Source: Lentzea cavernae (lineage in GTDB: Bacteria > Actinomycetota > Actinomycetes > Mycobacteriales > Pseudonocardiaceae). From it: a stretch of 64,000 nt of DNA. Numbering within the stretch: position 1 is the stretch's first letter; each line of letters opens with the position of its first letter. The notes under the pieces were generated by a model, which saw only the letters and a list, made by a program, of their open reading frames with translations, had not been told where the DNA came from and ran no database searches. Position numbers and translations under genes: made by a program. Location of the stretch: assembly GCF_014653695.1 (NCBI RefSeq), contig NZ_BNAR01000004.1, positions 62,001 through 126,000 of the forward strand, in the 5' to 3' direction. Of the stretch, positions 34,301 through 46,500 are shown piece after piece.

Positions 34301-37123
34301 CGCGCGGGAGCTGCGCCAGCGCGCCAGCGCCGGGAGAACGTCGTCGAGAGGGGCCTGCGCGTTCGGCAGGTCCAGTTCGGCGGCCAGTTCCTCGGCGTCG
34401 CCGCCCGCCACGACGGACCAGAACCGGGCGTCCTCACCTGCACCGACCGTGACGTCACCGGCGTCTTCCAGCCAGTGACGCCGGCGCTGGAACGGGTAGG
34501 TCGGCAGGGTGACGACACGGGCGCCGGTACCGGCGAGGTAGGCGGACCAGTCGACGTCGACTCCGTTGACGTGCAACGCGGCGAGCGCGGAGACCAGGGT
34601 GTGGGCCGGATCGCGGTCCTTGCGCTGGGCGGCGGCGAACACCACGCCGTCCGGCAGCGAGGCACGGCCCATCGCGGTCAGCGGGGCGTCCGGTCCCAGC
34701 TCGAGGAACGCGGTCACACCGCGCTGGTGCAGGGTCTCGACGGCGTCGGCGAAGCGCACCGCCTCACGGGCGTGCTCGACCCAGTACCGCGGGTCGGTCA
34801 GCCGGTCGGCGAGCGCACCGGTCAGCGTGGAGACGACCGGAATCGTGGGCTCGCCGTAGGAGAGGTCACCGGCGACCTCCGCGAACTCGGCCAGCATCGG
34901 GTCCATCAGGCTGGAGTGGAAGGCGTGCGAGACCCTCAGCCGCGTGGTGCGGCGGTCGGCGAAGCGCTCGGCCACCGCGAGGACGGCCTCCTCGGCGCCG
35001 GACAGCACCACCGCACGGGGTCCGTTGACCGCGGCCAGGCAGACGTCGTCACCGAGGTGCGGGCGGACCTCGTCCTCGGTCGCCTCGACGGCCACCATCG
35101 CGCCACCGGCGGGCAGCGCCTGCATCAGGCGGCCACGGGCCAGCACCAGCCGCGCGGCGTCGGCGAGGGAGAGCACCCCCGCGACGTGGGCGGCGGCCAG
35201 TTCACCGATCGAGTGGCCGGCCAGGTAATCGGGGACCACTCCCCACGAGGTGACCAGGCGGTACAGCGCGACTTCGAACGCGAACAGCGCGAGCTGGGCG
35301 AACTCGGTGCGGTTCAGCCGCTCGGCGTCGTCGCCGAACACGACGTCGCGCACACCCGGCAGGTACTCGCAGACCTCGTCGAACGCGGTGGCGAACGCCG
35401 GGAACGCGCTGTGCAGCTCGCGGCCCATGCCGATCCGCTGCGAGCCCTGGCCGCTGAACAGCACGGCCAGCTTCCCGGTGGTGGCGAAGCCGGTGATCGC
35501 GCCGGCGTCACCGTCGGCCACCGCGCGCAGCCCGGCGGCCAGCTCGTCGGGGCCCGCGCCGACGACGACCGCGCGGTGGTCCATCGCCGCGCGGGTGGTG
35601 GCCAGCGACAGCGCGACGTCCACGGGCTCGTCCACACCGGACAGCAGCGCCGCGGCCTGCGCGCGAACGGCGGCGGGCGAAGCTCCCGACAGCACGTAGG
35701 GCACCGTGGCCGGGGCCACGATCTCCCGTGGCGGCAGCGGTTCCTCCTGCGCCTGCTCCAGGATGACGTGGGCGTTGGTGCCGCTGATGCCGAACGAGGA
35801 CACGCCCGCGCGGCGCGGCCGGTCGGTCTCCGGCCACGGCCGTTGCTCGGACAGCAGCGCGACCGTTCCGGCCGACCAGTCGATGTGGCCGGACGGGCGG
35901 TCGACGTGCAGGCTCGCCGGGAGCACGCCGTGCCGCATCGCCTCGACCATCTTGATGACCCCGGCGACACCGGCGGCGCACTGCGTGTGCCCGATGTTGG
36001 ACTTGACCGACCCGATCCACAGCGGCTCGGTGCGGTTCTGGCCGTAGGTCGCCAGCAGGGCCTGCGCCTCGATGGGGTCACCGAGCTTCGTGCCGGTGCC
36101 GTGCGCCTCCACGGCGTCCACATCGGACGGTGACAGCCTCGCGTTGGCCAGCGCCTGGCGGATGACACCTTGCTGCGACGGGCCGTTGGGGGCGGTCAGA
36201 CCGTTGGACGCGCCGTCGGAGTTGACCGCGCTGCCGCGGATCACCGCCAGCACCGGGTGGCCGTTGCGCCGCGCGTCGGACAACCGCTCCAGCACCAGGA
36301 CGCCGGCGCCCTCGGCCCAGTTCGTGCCGTCGGCACCGTCGGCGAACGGCTTGCACCGGCCGTTGCGGGCCAGGCCGCGCTGGCGGGAGAAGTCGACGAA
36401 CGGGCCGGGGCTCGCCATGACCGTCACACCGCCCGCCAGGGCGAGGGTGGACTCCCCCGTCCGCAGCGAGTGGGCGGCCAGGTGCAGCGCCACCAGCGAC
36501 GACGAGCAGGCGGTGTCGATCGACACCGACGGACCCTGCAGGCCCAGCACGTAGGAGATCCGGCCGGACACCACGCTGCCGAGGGTTCCGGTGGCGAGGT
36601 AGCCCTCGTACTCCTCCGGCACCGCGTCGAGCCTGGTGGCGTACTCGGTGTTCGTGACACCGGTGAACACGCCGGTCGTGCTGCCCTTGAGCGACGCCGG
36701 GTCGATGCCGGCGCTCTCGACGGCCTCCCAGGCGGTCTCGAGCAGCAGCCGCTGCTGCGGGTCGGTCGCCTCGGCCTCGCGGGGCGAGATGCCGAACAGC
36801 TCGGCGTCGAACTGGTCCGCGTCGTGCAAGAACCCGCTCTCGCGGACGTAGGTGGTGCCCGGCCGCTCCGGGTCCGGGTCGTAGAGGCTCTCGAGGTCCC
36901 AGCCGCGGTTGGTGGGGAACGGCGAGATGGCGTCGCCCCCGGTGCTGACGAGGTCCCACAGCTGCCCCGGCGAACGGATCTCGCCGGGGTAGCGGCAGCT
37001 CATCGCGACGATCGCGATCGGCTCGGCCTGGCGTTCCTCGGACTCCCGCAGCTGCCGACGGCTCTCCCGCAGGTCAGCCGCCATTCGCTTGAGGTAGTCG
37101 ACGTACTGCTCTTCGGTGGGCAT
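28373..37123 (-). CDS. PKS-C: module 6 KS-AT-KR-ACP, module 7 KS-AT(inactive)-KR-ACP
   Basis: The 2,916-residue type I PKS starts with a coiled-coil docking segment ([20 protein letters not shown]). Module 6: KS (Cys 206; [13 protein letters not shown]), AT (GHSIGE, Ser 638; SHAFHS, malonyl type), KR ([27 protein letters not shown]), ACP (LGIDSLT, Ser 1465). Module 7: KS (Cys 1701; EAHGSGT; KSNVGH, intact), a shortened AT in which GHSxGE reads GAGAGE near residue 2126 and the RGxxMQ and HAFH regions are absent, KR ([27 protein letters not shown]), and a PCP-like ACP ([10 protein letters not shown], Ser 2839), then a basic Arg-rich tail. The module 6 KR has neither the LDD motif nor the A-type Trp, so its stereochemistry is unclear. 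Module 7 looks of different ancestry from the others and needs an AT in trans. Confidence 0.93.
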   Translation of the reverse strand: MPTEEQYVDYLKRMAADLRESRRQLRESEERQAEPIAIVAMSCRYPGEIRSPGQLWDLVSTGGDAISPFPTNRGWDLESLYDPDPERPGTTYVRESGFLHDADQFDAELFGISPREAEATDPQQRLLLETAWEAVESAGIDPASLKGSTTGVFTGVTNTEYATRLDAVPEEYEGYLATGTLGSVVSGRISYVLGLQGPSVSIDTACSSSLVALHLAAHSLRTGESTLALAGGVTVMASPGPFVDFSRQRGLARNGRCKPFADGADGTNWAEGAGVLVLERLSDARRNGHPVLAVIRGSAVNSDGASNGLTAPNGPSQQGVIRQALANARLSPSDVDAVEAHGTGTKLGDPIEAQALLATYGQNRTEPLWIGSVKSNIGHTQCAAGVAGVIKMVEAMRHGVLPASLHVDRPSGHIDWSAGTVALLSEQRPWPETDRPRRAGVSSFGISGTNAHVILEQAQEEPLPPREIVAPATVPYVLSGASPAAVRAQAAALLSGVDEPVDVALSLATTRAAMDHRAVVVGAGPDELAAGLRAVADGDAGAITGFATTGKLAVLFSGQGSQRIGMGRELHSAFPAFATAFDEVCEYLPGVRDVVFGDDAERLNRTEFAQLALFAFEVALYRLVTSWGVVPDYLAGHSIGELAAAHVAGVLSLADAARLVLARGRLMQALPAGGAMVAVEATEDEVRPHLGDDVCLAAVNGPRAVVLSGAEEAVLAVAERFADRRTTRLRVSHAFHSSLMDPMLAEFAEVAGDLSYGEPTIPVVSTLTGALADRLTDPRYWVEHAREAVRFADAVETLHQRGVTAFLELGPDAPLTAMGRASLPDGVVFAAAQRKDRDPAHTLVSALAALHVNGVDVDWSAYLAGTGARVVTLPTYPFQRRRHWLEDAGDVTVGAGEDARFWSVVAGGDAEELAAELDLPNAQAPLDDVLPALARWRSSRANESEVDALGYRVHWKQFTPKQAAASGRWLLVTSARSADWTDAAVAALRGADVERVVLDAPDRVSVATALEGVPALDGVLSLVGLDEHETDGLSFGAEATLSLVQELAAREITAPLWTLTSQAVATGPHEAPASAVQAQLWGFGRAAALEHPRSWGGLVDVPAEPSDRVSALLGAVVAGPRGEDQVAIRAAGAFGRRLAHAENAETPRSWKPRGTVLVTGGTGGLGGVVARWLAETGADRVVLVSRTGGNAPGAQSLREDLGDKVSIIACDVADRDALKTVVDDVRDDLRAVFHLAGVLEIGHIETIGRESYTDALRAKVSGTRNLEELTDGLDLDAFVLFSSIAASVGNPAQSVYGAANAYLEAVAQQRRFRGLPATSVAWGRWGQVGMGVSGQADQLLSDLGVPAMAPDLGVLALRRALGREETALTVAAFEWPKFAPPFAALRPSPLLADLPEVVAIAEADARRAEEGAEVTTGWRTRLAGMPQAERERVLHQLVLTHTSAVLGHEDEVSAQQLFTKLGIDSLTAVELRGRLNAETGLALPPTVVFDHPSPAALVTHLLAELGPREQPSMTTATPRTNTAQGQEIAVVGMSARFAGGSDTVDEYWQNLMQGKDLVSLAPANRWNAADFLDPDRTAPGKAYTQHGAFVTDIAGWDAAFFGLSPQEARRTDPSFRLLMELVWEALEDSSLTAEELRGSRTGVFAGLIDTIQYSMRQLEVDGAEAGDDPYFGLGSSLSAAAGRIAHQLDLRGPCLTVDTACSSALSAMHLAVQSLRRGECDIAIVGASSTMINPEVFVQSCKMSMLAADGRTKTFDESADGYVIGEGGGVVVLRRTQDVAPGQRTRALIRGTATNQDGRSNGLTAPNRAAQIAVIRAAHADAGVRTDEIGYVEAHGSGTPLGDAIEFTALQEVFGERGAPEPLYVGAVKSNVGHTLAAAGMAGLVKTVLALEHGEIPANLNMTNPNSVVTLDGPVRPVQTARPFPADSDGVLRAGVSSFGWSGSNVHFVLEQAPQGPVSRPAPPWQLLTVSGHNESSLRANAEALADHLEAHPELELADVAHTTQSGRSALPVRSALPVRDIADAIASLRSGVTGSVVEDKRRFGLFLPAELGALGGAAEELYRTEPAFTAAIDECAGLLNGRVDLLGALHGESDADERAVVFAVEYGLARLLGAWDLVPAVVLGAGAGECVAAVVGGMLSPADGLALALDGTTPTTVAEPVITVVSPRTGAVLTAAEVADAAHWAGESDRIAEGLQVVARHADVLVEIGPGGSPGGLPLEPNRRSWLAALGALWEHGVPVGWASGAAAERVFVLLPVYRFQRTRYWPEVAANATTGSSASTSTDAANAGMPSYDGLKAHVPTWRRDNSRPVPATAGPLVLFAEPGEFADRFATLAREAGHDVVHAHTPPQDQEGYRALLAGTTGEPLRIVHAHGLTDTGQESGFYSLMRLGKAIGTECAGRRVELVSLAANGFEVLDGDAKDPHAATIAAITPALAAEYPLLRSQYADLGTDGDHARQALREVDGLAASTSDTVDGVAVAAWRHGRRWVRAYEVVGLPEVDDAEAWRPGGVYLITGGLGELGLALARRLAPLGTRLALAGRKGLPPEDTWDAWIAEKGVNDKTSGVLMAVKDLRALGAEVFVAQADVSDPAQVTSLVQEVRAHFGVLHGVVHAAGVAGGGLLQTKTEEQAAAVLAPKVAGTLALADALRDDPVELLVLYSSVASLTVGVGATDYSAANAFLDSFAVVEANTGGVAKRVVSVAWGPWQLDPWTSAGLAGSAEMQDSSKRFREEFGIPTEEGTELLSRIVASGETQVAVLSLELSDALAALAQLDSLEALVGGAAVDLNDGKRYPRPELRTPYVAPSTPAEHQVAEIWQACLGLEQVGVDDKFFDLGGTSLVGLVVIGRIGKELGVELAPATLFEKPTIAEFATLLAQPDSAAGPDLADVAEDASARGERRRARAGGLRRRQTGTRR

Positions 37124-37154
37124 CGGTCTTGGCTCCTATGACGGCTGGGGCTGG

Positions 37155-40100
37155 TCAGCGCGTGCCGAACTCGTGGTCGATCAGCGCGAGGATGGTGTCC
37201 GGGGTCGCGGTGTCGAGATCGCTCCCGGAGGAGTCCGAGCGCTTGGCCGTCCAGTCGGACAGCAGTCGCTGCAGACGCCGGTCGACCTCGGTGTCGTCCG
37301 GATCGGTGCCGGCGAGCATCGCCTCCAGCCGGCCTATCTGTTCGATCAGCTCGGTGCTGCCCTGCTCGGCGTCACCGGCCAGTTCGGTGTGCAGGAACGC
37401 GGACAGCGCGGCCGGGCTGGGGTAGTCGAAGACCAGCGTCGAGGTCAGTCGCAGCCCGGTGGCGGCGCTCAGGCGGTTGCGGAACTCGACCGACGTCAGC
37501 GAGTCGAACCCGAGGTCGTGGAACCCGCGGGCGGGCTCGACGCTGTCCGCGCCCGTCCTGCCCAGCACCAGTGCGGCCTCCCGCCGGACCAGGTCGAGCA
37601 GGAACTCGTCGCGCTGGGCCGGGCTCAGGCCGGCGAGCTTGCGCAGCAGTTCGCCGTCCTGCTGCGCGGTGGCGGCCCTGGCCCGCACGTGGCCGGAGGC
37701 GCCGACCAGGCTGCGCAGCAACGGGGACATGGACGCGTCCGAGGCGTTGGCGCGGACAGTCGCGCGGTCGACCCTCAGCGCGAGCAGGACCGGGTGCGCG
37801 GTACCGACGGCGAGGTCGAACATCGCCATGCCCTCGGAGGACGTGATGGGCGGGAAACCACTGCGGCGCAGGCGTTCCTCGCCCTCCGCGCCGAGCCGGT
37901 CGCCCATGCCGCCCGACCACAGGCCCCACGCGATCGAGTGGGCGACCAGACCGTCACCGCGGCGACGGGTGGCCAGGGCGTCGAGGAAGCTGTTGGCGGC
38001 GGCGTAGTTGGCCTGCCCCGCGTTGCCCAGCACCCCGGCGGCCGAGGAGAACAGGACGAACCAGCGCAGCGGCAGGTGCCGGGTCAGCTCGTGCAGGTGA
38101 GTCGCGGCCTGGACCTTGGGTGCGAAGACGCGGTCCACCCGTTCCGGGGTGAGGGCGTCGACCAGGCCGTCGTCGAGGACGCCCGCCGCGTGCACGACAC
38201 CGGTCAGCGGGTGCTCGGCCGGGACGGCGCCGAGCAGGTCCGCCACGGCGTCGCGGGAGGCGAGGTCGCAGGCGACGACGGTGACCGCGGCGCCCAGGCC
38301 GGTCAGGTCGGCGACCAGGTCGGCGGCGCCTGGTGCGTCCGGGCCGCGCCTGCTCGTCAGGACCAGGTGCCGGACACCGTGCTCGGTCACCAGGTGCCGG
38401 GCGAGCACGCCGCCGAGGTCGCCGGTGCCGCCGGTGATCAGCACGGTGCCGTCCGGCTCGGGGCCGCGCGGGATCGTCAGCACCAGCTTGCCGATGTGCT
38501 TGGCCTGGCTCAGGTGCCGGAACGCCTCCGGTGTCTGCCGCACGTCCCAGAGGCGGGTCGGCAACGGCGTGAGGACACCGCGGTCGAACAGCTCGACCAC
38601 CTCGGCCCACATCCGGGTGAGCAGCTCCGGCTCGGCCTCGATCAGGTCGAAGGGCTGGTAGCGGACCCCGGGGTGCCGCGCGGCGACCTCGTCCGGGTCG
38701 CGCAGCCCGGCCTTGCCCATCTCCATGAACCGGCCGCCGCGCGGCAGCAGCCGCAGCGAGGCGTCGACGAACTCACCGGTCAGCGCGTCCAGCACGACGT
38801 CGACGCCGCGCCCGCCGCTGGTGGTCGTGAAGTGCTGCTCGAAGCCGAGCGTGCGGGAGTCGGCGATGTGGCCGTCGTCGAGCCCGGCCTCGCGCAGGAC
38901 GTGCTGCTTGCCGGCACTCGCGGTGGCGTAGACCTCCGCGCCGAGGTGCCGGGCGATCTGCACGGCGGCCATGCCGACGCCCCCGGCGCCCGCGTGGACC
39001 AGCACCGACTCGCCCGCGCTGAGCCCGGCCAGTTCCTTGAGGCCGTAGTAGGCGGTGAGGAACACCAGCGGGACCGAGGCCGCGGTCTCGAACGACCAGC
39101 CGTCGGGAACCCTCGTCACGAACGCGCGGGACGCGGTGGCGACCGTGCCGATGCCACCGGCGGCGACACCCATGACGGCCTCGCCGACCGCCAGGTCCGT
39201 CACCTCGGACCCGACCTCGACCACCACGCCCGCCACCTCGTTGCCGAGCGGGCCGGGCTCGCCGTCGAACATGCCGAGCACGTTCAGCACGTCGCGGAAG
39301 TTCAGGCCCGCGGCGGCGACGGCGATCCGGACGTTCTTGGCCCCCAGCGGTTCCAGGTCCAGCGCTTCCAGGCGCAGGTTGTCCACGGTGCCGCGAGCGG
39401 TCATGCCCAGTCGCCAGTCCGGTGCGGCCGGAACGACGAGCTCGTCCGCTCCCGGCAGAGCTCCCAGGCGCGGGACGGCGAACTCGCCGCCGCGGGAGAG
39501 CAGCTGCGGCTCGCCGGTGGACAGCGCCGCCGCGAGCTGCGCGGACGTCGGTTCGGCGTCGGTGTCGATCAGCACGTACCGGCCGGGGTTCTCGGACTGG
39601 GCCGAGCGCACCAGGCCCCAGACCGCGGCGGCCGCCGGGTCGGCCTGGTCCGTGCCGGCCGCGTCGCGGGTGAGCACGACCAGGGTGGTGCCGTGCAGGC
39701 GTTCCTCGGTGTTCCACCGCTGGAGAACGGCGAGGACGCGGGTGGTCTCCGCCAGTGCGGTGCCCGCCACGTCGGCGTCTCCCGAGCGGATCGGGAGAAC
39801 GACGACCGGCGGGGGCGGGACGTCGTCGTCGAGGTCGTCGGCGAAGGCCCACTCGACGTCGTGGTCACCGGAGACGGGCAGCGGTGCCCAGTCGAGGTGG
39901 AACAGGGAGTCCAGCGCACCCGGTTCGGCCGCCGTGAACTGGTCGGCGCTGATCTGGCGCAGCAGGAGCGCGCCGATGGTGGCCACCGGGGCGCCGACGC
40001 CGTCCGCGATCCGGAGGGCGACCGCGTCCGACTGGCCGGGGGTGAGCCGCAGTCGCAGCGTGGTGGCGCCGATGGCGTGCAGGGCGACGTCCTGCCACAG

Positions 40101-43100
40101 GAAGGGAATCCGCGGACCGGAGTCCTCGTCCGCGGTGAGACCGATGGCGTGCAGGCAGGAGTCGAGCAGCGCCGGGTGCAGGCCGAACCTCTCCGCGTCC
40201 TTCTGCGCCTCGCCCTCCTCGGGCAGCCGCAGCTCCGCGTAGACCTCGTCGCCGAGGCGCCAGGCCGCCCGCAGGCCGCGGAACACCGTCCCGTACTCCA
40301 GGCCGTTGCGGGAGAAGGCCTCGTACACGTCGTCCAGGTCGACGGCGGTGGCGCCACGAGGCGGCCACTCCGCCAGGTCGAAGTCCGGTGCGGTGACGGA
40401 AGGGGCCAACGTGCCGGAGGCGTGCTGGGCCCAAGTTCCCTCGCCGGCGCGGGAGTGCAGCGACACCGGCCGGCGGCCGGACTCGTCCGGCGCGGCCAGC
40501 ACGACCTGCAGGTCTCGTGTGCCGTCGAGGAACACCGGCTCGTGCAGGGTGAGCTCTTCCAGGTGCGGGCACCCGGCCTCGTCGCCCGCCCGCAGCGCGA
40601 GCTCCACCAGTGCCGTTCCCGGCAGGAGCGCGGTTCCCGCGACGACGTGGTCCGCGAGCCACGGGTGGGTCGAGAGCGAGATCCGGCCGGTGAGGACGAG
40701 TCCCGAGTCGTCGGCCAGTGCCACCGACGCGCCCAGCAACGGGTGGCGGGCGTCGGCCAGGCCCAGCCCGGCCGGATCGCCCGCACTGCCCGCAGACCTC
40801 AGCCAGTAGGTGTCGTGCTGGAACGCGTAGGTGGGCAGCTCGGCCGCGCGAGCCCCGGTGCCTTCGTAGAACGTCCGCCAGTCCACGCGTCCGCCGCGCA
40901 CGTGCAGAGCGGCGAGGGCGGTCGTCGCCGTCACCGGCTCGGAACGGCCGCCGCGCAGCATCGGCACGGCGAGCACGTCCTCGTCGGGCAGGACGCGGGC
41001 GAGCATGGCGGTCAGGACCGAGTCTGGTCCGAGCTCGACGAACCGCGAGACGCCCTCGGAGCGGAGCCAGGTGATCGAGTCCGCGAACCGGACGGGCTGC
41101 CGGACGTGGCGCGGCCAGTACCCCGGCGCGGTGACCTCGTCGGTACCGGCCAGCTTGCCGGTCACGTTGGACACCACCGGAATCTTCGCGGCGCCGTAGG
41201 AGACGCTGTCCGCGACAGCGGTGAACTCGGCGAGCATGTCGTCCATGCGCGCCGAATGGCAGGCGTGCGTCATGCGCAGCCGCTTGGTCTTGCGGCCCCG
41301 CTGGGCGAACGACTCCGCCACCGCGAGTACCGCGTCCTCGTCGCCGGACAACACCACAGCGTCCGGACCGTTGACCGCGCCGATCTCGACGCCGTCCACG
41401 AGCGCGGCGCGGACCTCCACCTCGGAGGCCTGGACGCTGACCATGGCGCCGCCGGAGGGCAGCGCCTCCATCAGCCTGCCGCGGGCGGCGACCATCTTCG
41501 CCGCGTCCTCCAGCGTCCAGACACCGGCCACGTGCGCGGCGGTGAGCTCACCGATGGAGTGGCCGGCGACGAAGTCGGGACGCACGCCCCAGGACTCCAG
41601 CAGCCGGAACAACGCGACCTCGACGGCGAACAGCGCCGGCTGCAGGTAGCTCATCCGGTCGAGCAGGTCCTGGTCGTCGCCGAAGACCACGCCGGTGAGC
41701 GACCGGTCCAGGTGCTCGTCCATCGCCGCCACCACCGCGTCGAACGCCTCGGCGTAGACGGGGAAGGCCCGGTGCAGCTCACCGCCCATGCCGCAGCGCT
41801 GGCTGCTCTGCCCGGTGAACAGGAACGCCGTGCGCCCGATCAGCGGGGCGCCCGTGACGACGGCGGGCGAGGGCGAACCCTCCGCCAGCGCGGTCAGACC
41901 GGACACGAGGTCGTCCCGGGTCGGGCCGATCACCGCGGCCCGCCGGTCGAGCGTGGACCGGCCGGTCGCGAGCGAGTGCGCGACGTCGAGCGGATCGGCT
42001 CCACCCAGGGCGCCGAGCACACGGGAAGCCTGTGCCCGCAGGCCTTTCTCGTTCTTGGCCGACAACACCCACGGCAGCACCGGCGGAGAAGTCCGTTCGA
42101 CGCTCTCGGGCTCCTCCACGACCTGCTCGAGGATGACGTGGGCGTTGGTGCCGCTCAGGCCGAACGACGACACCGCGGCGCGGCGAGGCCGGTCGACAGC
42201 GGGCCAGGGGCGTTCGCCGGTGAGCAGTTCCACCGCGCCCGCCGTCCAGTCGACGTGGGGCGACGGCTCGTCGACGTGCAGCGTGCGCGGCAGCACCCCG
42301 TGCCTCATGGCCTCGACGACCTTGATGATCCCGGCGACACCGGCGGCCGCCTGGGAGTGACCGATGTTGGACTTGATGGATCCCAGGTACAGCGGCTCGT
42401 CGCGGTCCTGGCCGTAGGTGGCCAGCAACGCCTGCGCCTCGATCGGGTCACCGAGGCGGGTGCCGGTGCCGTGCGCCTCGACGAGGTCGACGTCCGATGT
42501 GGACAGCCGGGCGTTCGCCAGCGCCTGGCGGATCACCCGTTGCTGCGACGGGCCGCTGGGAGCGGTGAGCCCGTTCGACGCACCGTCCTGGTTGACCGCC
42601 GAACCGCGGACGATCGCGAGGACGCGGCGTCCGTTGCGGCGGGCGTCGGACAACCGTTCCAGCAGCAGCACTCCGGCGCCTTCCGACCACCCCGTGCCGT
42701 CGGCCGCGGCGGCGAAGGCCTTGCACCGGCCGTCCACGGCCAGACCGCGCTGCCGGGAGAACTCGACGAACGTCTCGGGGGTGGACATCACGGTGACCCC
42801 GCCGACCAGGGCCAGCGAGCACTCACCGGTGCGCAGGGCCTGCCCGGCCAGGTGCAGTGCGACCAGGGAGGACGAACACGCCGTGTCGATCGTCACCGCC
42901 GGCCCCTCCAGGCCGAACGTGTAGGACACCCGGCCCGACAGCACGCTGTTGGACGAGCCCGTGCCGACGAATCCCTCGATGTCCTCGGACACCGACGTCA
43001 ACCCGGACACGTACTCCGTGCGCATCGCGCCGGCGAACACGCCGGTGGCACTCCCCCGCAGCGAGGCGGGGGCGATCCCGGCCCGTTCCAGCGCCTCCCA

Positions 43101-43493
43101 GGTGACCTCGAGCAGCAGGCGCTGCTGCGGGTCCATGGCCAGCGCCTCGCGGGGCGAGATCCCGAACACCTCCGCGTCGAACCGATCGGCGTCGTGCAGG
43201 AACCCGCCCGCGGTGGTGTAGGTCGTGCCGCGGTGGTCCGGGTCGGGGTGGTAGAGCGAGCCGACGTCCCAGCCCCGGTTGTCCGGGAAGCTGGTCACGC
43301 CGTCCTCGCCGTGCGCCACCAGTCGCCAGAGGGCCTCCGGCGAGTCCACACCGCCGGGGTAGCGGCAGGCCATCCCGACGACGGCCAGCGGCTCGGACGC
43401 GCTCTCCTGGACCTCGTCCAGGCGACGCCTGGTGTCGCGGAGTTCGGTGGTCAACCGCTTGAGGTAGTCGAGCGTCCGGTCGTCGCTGGTCAT
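37155..43493 (-). CDS. PKS-B: fully reducing module 5, KS-AT-DH-ER-KR-ACP
   Basis: This 2,112-residue single-module PKS starts with a docking helix ([20 protein letters not shown]). Domains: KS (Cys 206, [13 protein letters not shown]), AT (GHSIGE, Ser 646; substrate motif THACHS instead of the usual HAFH), DH ([21 protein letters not shown]), ER ([31 protein letters not shown]), KR ([23 protein letters not shown]-type LDD; YAAAN) and ACP (LGFDSLTS, Ser 1998). A C-terminal docking region follows ([25 protein letters not shown]). All catalytic residues I can check are present, so it should add a fully reduced two-carbon unit. An AAGGAGGA box precedes the ATG. Its docking ends suit PKS-A upstream and PKS-C downstream. 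Confidence 0.94.
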   Translation of the reverse strand: MTSDDRTLDYLKRLTTELRDTRRRLDEVQESASEPLAVVGMACRYPGGVDSPEALWRLVAHGEDGVTSFPDNRGWDVGSLYHPDPDHRGTTYTTAGGFLHDADRFDAEVFGISPREALAMDPQQRLLLEVTWEALERAGIAPASLRGSATGVFAGAMRTEYVSGLTSVSEDIEGFVGTGSSNSVLSGRVSYTFGLEGPAVTIDTACSSSLVALHLAGQALRTGECSLALVGGVTVMSTPETFVEFSRQRGLAVDGRCKAFAAAADGTGWSEGAGVLLLERLSDARRNGRRVLAIVRGSAVNQDGASNGLTAPSGPSQQRVIRQALANARLSTSDVDLVEAHGTGTRLGDPIEAQALLATYGQDRDEPLYLGSIKSNIGHSQAAAGVAGIIKVVEAMRHGVLPRTLHVDEPSPHVDWTAGAVELLTGERPWPAVDRPRRAAVSSFGLSGTNAHVILEQVVEEPESVERTSPPVLPWVLSAKNEKGLRAQASRVLGALGGADPLDVAHSLATGRSTLDRRAAVIGPTRDDLVSGLTALAEGSPSPAVVTGAPLIGRTAFLFTGQSSQRCGMGGELHRAFPVYAEAFDAVVAAMDEHLDRSLTGVVFGDDQDLLDRMSYLQPALFAVEVALFRLLESWGVRPDFVAGHSIGELTAAHVAGVWTLEDAAKMVAARGRLMEALPSGGAMVSVQASEVEVRAALVDGVEIGAVNGPDAVVLSGDEDAVLAVAESFAQRGRKTKRLRMTHACHSARMDDMLAEFTAVADSVSYGAAKIPVVSNVTGKLAGTDEVTAPGYWPRHVRQPVRFADSITWLRSEGVSRFVELGPDSVLTAMLARVLPDEDVLAVPMLRGGRSEPVTATTALAALHVRGGRVDWRTFYEGTGARAAELPTYAFQHDTYWLRSAGSAGDPAGLGLADARHPLLGASVALADDSGLVLTGRISLSTHPWLADHVVAGTALLPGTALVELALRAGDEAGCPHLEELTLHEPVFLDGTRDLQVVLAAPDESGRRPVSLHSRAGEGTWAQHASGTLAPSVTAPDFDLAEWPPRGATAVDLDDVYEAFSRNGLEYGTVFRGLRAAWRLGDEVYAELRLPEEGEAQKDAERFGLHPALLDSCLHAIGLTADEDSGPRIPFLWQDVALHAIGATTLRLRLTPGQSDAVALRIADGVGAPVATIGALLLRQISADQFTAAEPGALDSLFHLDWAPLPVSGDHDVEWAFADDLDDDVPPPPVVVLPIRSGDADVAGTALAETTRVLAVLQRWNTEERLHGTTLVVLTRDAAGTDQADPAAAAVWGLVRSAQSENPGRYVLIDTDAEPTSAQLAAALSTGEPQLLSRGGEFAVPRLGALPGADELVVPAAPDWRLGMTARGTVDNLRLEALDLEPLGAKNVRIAVAAAGLNFRDVLNVLGMFDGEPGPLGNEVAGVVVEVGSEVTDLAVGEAVMGVAAGGIGTVATASRAFVTRVPDGWSFETAASVPLVFLTAYYGLKELAGLSAGESVLVHAGAGGVGMAAVQIARHLGAEVYATASAGKQHVLREAGLDDGHIADSRTLGFEQHFTTTSGGRGVDVVLDALTGEFVDASLRLLPRGGRFMEMGKAGLRDPDEVAARHPGVRYQPFDLIEAEPELLTRMWAEVVELFDRGVLTPLPTRLWDVRQTPEAFRHLSQAKHIGKLVLTIPRGPEPDGTVLITGGTGDLGGVLARHLVTEHGVRHLVLTSRRGPDAPGAADLVADLTGLGAAVTVVACDLASRDAVADLLGAVPAEHPLTGVVHAAGVLDDGLVDALTPERVDRVFAPKVQAATHLHELTRHLPLRWFVLFSSAAGVLGNAGQANYAAANSFLDALATRRRGDGLVAHSIAWGLWSGGMGDRLGAEGEERLRRSGFPPITSSEGMAMFDLAVGTAHPVLLALRVDRATVRANASDASMSPLLRSLVGASGHVRARAATAQQDGELLRKLAGLSPAQRDEFLLDLVRREAALVLGRTGADSVEPARGFHDLGFDSLTSVEFRNRLSAATGLRLTSTLVFDYPSPAALSAFLHTELAGDAEQGSTELIEQIGRLEAMLAGTDPDDTEVDRRLQRLLSDWTAKRSDSSGSDLDTATPDTILALIDHEFGTR

Positions 43494-43509
43494 GCCGATT
43501 CCTCCTTGA

Positions 43510-43534
43510 GGCAGCGTCCTGTGTGGACGCTGCC
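43510..43534 (-). other. Intercistronic stem-loop between PKS-A and PKS-B
   Basis: GGCAGCGTCC and GGACGCTGCC form a perfect 10-bp stem with a 5-nt loop in the 64-nt gap. On the coding (minus) strand it sits 23 nt after the PKS-A stop and just before the PKS-B ribosome site, with no T-run. It could attenuate, stabilise or mark a processing point. Confidence 0.55.
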
Positions 43535-43557
43535 ACCAACGGAAATTCCGAAACGGG

Positions 43558-46500
43558 TCAGAGTTCGTTGTCGAGCAGGGAGAACATGTCGTCCAAGGTG
43601 GCCGACTCGATGTCGGTCCGGTCGTCCTCGCCGGCGCGGGTCTTGTCCCGCCACAGCGCGACGAGCTGACGCAGCCGCGTTTCCACCCGGGCCCCGTCGG
43701 TGGTCGCCGGGTCGAGCGCCGACAGCGCCGTCTCCAGGTGAGTGATCTCGGTGTCCACTCCGGACACCTCGGGCGCGGCGGCCGGTACCACCTCGGCCTG
43801 CAGGAACTCCGACATGGCGTCCGGAGTCGGGTAGTCGAATATCAGCGTCGCCGGCAGGCGCAGACCGGTCGCCTCACCGAGCTGGTTGCGCAGCTCGACC
43901 GCGGTCAGCGAGTCGAACCCCAGGTCGGTGAACGCCCTGTCGGGCTCGATCACGTCCGGTCCGGCGTGCCCGAGCACGGTTGCCGCCTGCCGGCGGACCA
44001 CGTCGAGCAACGCCTGCCGGGCATCGGCCTGCGACAGCCCGGCCAGGCGCCGCCTCAGCTCGTCCGCCTGTCCCGCGGCGTCTGCCGAGGCCGACCTGCG
44101 GGCGCGCTGCGGCGGCACCAGTGCCCGCAGCAGCGGTGGCACGGACGTGTTCTCGGCGAGTGCCCTGAGCCTCGCCACGTCGAGCTTCACCGGCACCGTC
44201 GCCGGTGCCGCCATGGACGTGGCCAGGTCGAACAACGCCAGGCCCTCGGCCGGGGTGAGCGCGCCGAAGCCCTCGCGTGCCATCCGGCCGGCGTCCGTGG
44301 CCGAGCCCATGCCGTCGGCCCAAAGGCCGTAGGCCAGGGACGAGGCGGGCAGGCCCAGTGAGCGCCGGTGTTCGGCGAGCGCGTCGAGGAAGGTGTTCGC
44401 CGCGGCGTAGTTCGCCTGGCCCGGTGCGCCGAGGACGCCCGCGGCCGAGGAGAACAGGACGAACATCGCGAGATCCCGTCCCAGGGTCAGCTCGTGCAGG
44501 TTCCAGGCCGCGTCCACCTTGGGGCGCAACACCTTCTCCAGCCGCTGCGACGTGAGCGAGGTGAACAGGCCGTCGTCGAGAACGCCGGCCGCGTGGACGA
44601 CACCGGTCAGCACGGGAATGCCGTCCAGCAGGTCCTCCAGCTGGGACCGGTCGGCCGCGTCGCAGGCGACGACGCGGACCTCCGCACCCAGCCCGATCAG
44701 CTCACCGGCCAGTTCCGCCGCACCCGGCGCGTCCACACCGCGCCGGCCCGCGAGGACGAGGTCCCGGACACCGAGCGCGGTGACCAGGTGCCGGGCCACG
44801 ACCGCGCCGAGGCCACCGGTACCGCCGGTCACGAGGACCGTCCCACTCGCGTCGAGCACTCGCGGCAGGGTCAGCACGACCTTGCCGGCGTGACCGGGGA
44901 AGCGGGCCGCCTCGGGAGCCTCGCGGACGTCCCAGGAGCGGATCGGCAGGGGGTTGAGCTCACGCGACTCGAACATCGTGATCAGCTCCTCCCACATCGC
45001 CGAGATCCGGTCGGCGCCCGCGTCGGTCACGTCGAACGCCCGGTAAGTCACACCTGGATACTGCCCTGAGAAATCGCTCGTCGGGCGAAGATCGCCGTTC
45101 CCCCTTTCCACCATCCGCCCACCGCGCGGCAACAACCGGATCGTCGCGTCGGTGACCTCACCGGCGACCGGGTTGAGGACGACGTCGACGCCACGGCCGT
45201 TGCTGGAGGCCAGGAACCGCTCCGCGAAACCAGGGGCCTGGGAGGAGGCGATGCGGCTGTCGGGCAGGCCCGCCGAGCGCAGGACGTCCCACTGGCCCTC
45301 ACCGGCAGTGCCGTAGACCTCCGCACCGAGGTGGCGGGCGATCTGGGTGGCGGCCATGCCGACGTCGCCGGCCGCGTCGGTGATCAGCACCGCCTCCCCC
45401 GCGGACAGACCCGCGAGGTCGTTCAGCGCGTACCAGGCCGTGAGGAACGCCAGTGGCACGGAGGCCGCCTGCTCGAAGGTCCACCAGTGGGGGACCTTGG
45501 TGACGAACGCGCGGCCGGTGCGGACGATCGGGCCGACACCGTTGTGCACCAGGCCCATCACCGCGTCGCCGGCGCGGAGGTCCGTGACGCCCTCCCCCAC
45601 CTCCAGGACGACGCCCGCGGCTTCGCGGACGAGCACCCCGTCGCCGAAGCACGCACCGGCGGCACGAACGCCGATCCGGATCTCGTGTGCCGCCAACTGT
45701 TCGGCGGCCTCCGGGAAGGGCTGGAACGTGAACTCGCCCGCGTTCTCCCCGCTCGGTGAGTCCAACCGCCAGGCGCGCTCACCCGGCGGCGGTACCAGTT
45801 CCGGCGCGGTGCTCGCACGGAGCAGGCGGCAGGCGTGCACCACACCGTCACGCACCGCGAGCTGCGTCTCGTCGCCGAGGTTCGAGACCGCCAGTTCCAC
45901 GTCCTGCTCGGAGGCGTCCAGCAGCACCAGCCGGCCGGGGTTCTCGTTCTGGGCACTGCGGATCAGCCCCCAGACCGAGGCCGTGACCGGGCTGACCTCG
46001 TCGGAACTGCGCGCCCGCACCGCGTCGTGGGTGAGCACGACGAGCTTGCCGTCGGCGTTGTGCTCGTCGGCCAGCCACTCCTGGACGGTGGTGAGCGTGC
46101 TCGTCAGCACGTCGTGCACGGCACGCGGAACCACCTCTGCGGGCGGCTGCACCCTGAGCACCGTGACCGGCGACGCGGCCTGACCGGCCTCGCCGTGGTA
46201 GGCCCAGGCGACCGGGGCACCGTCGCCCGCCACCGGAACCCACTCCGCGCGGAACAACCAGTCCGAAGTGGACTGTTGCGCGCCGAGCTGTTCCTTCGAG
46301 ACTTCGCGCAGCAGCAGGGATCCGACGGTGAGCACGGGTGCGCCCGAGGTGTCGGTGAGTTCCAGCCGCACCGAGTCGGCACCGGTGGGCGTCACGGACA
46401 CGCGCACCGCGGTCGCACTCGTGGCGTGCAGCGAGACGTCGCGCCACAGGAACGGCAGCCGCGCGGACGCCTCCCCGTCGAAGCCGAGCAGCCCGATGGG

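Noticed and set aside
27974..36133. A 2,719-codon open frame on the plus strand opposite PKS-C and part of the KS-AT gene
   Set aside because: It is the mirror of the PKS reading frame in high-GC DNA. The translation is rich in Arg, Gly, His and Gln with no domain, while the minus strand gives perfect PKS domains.
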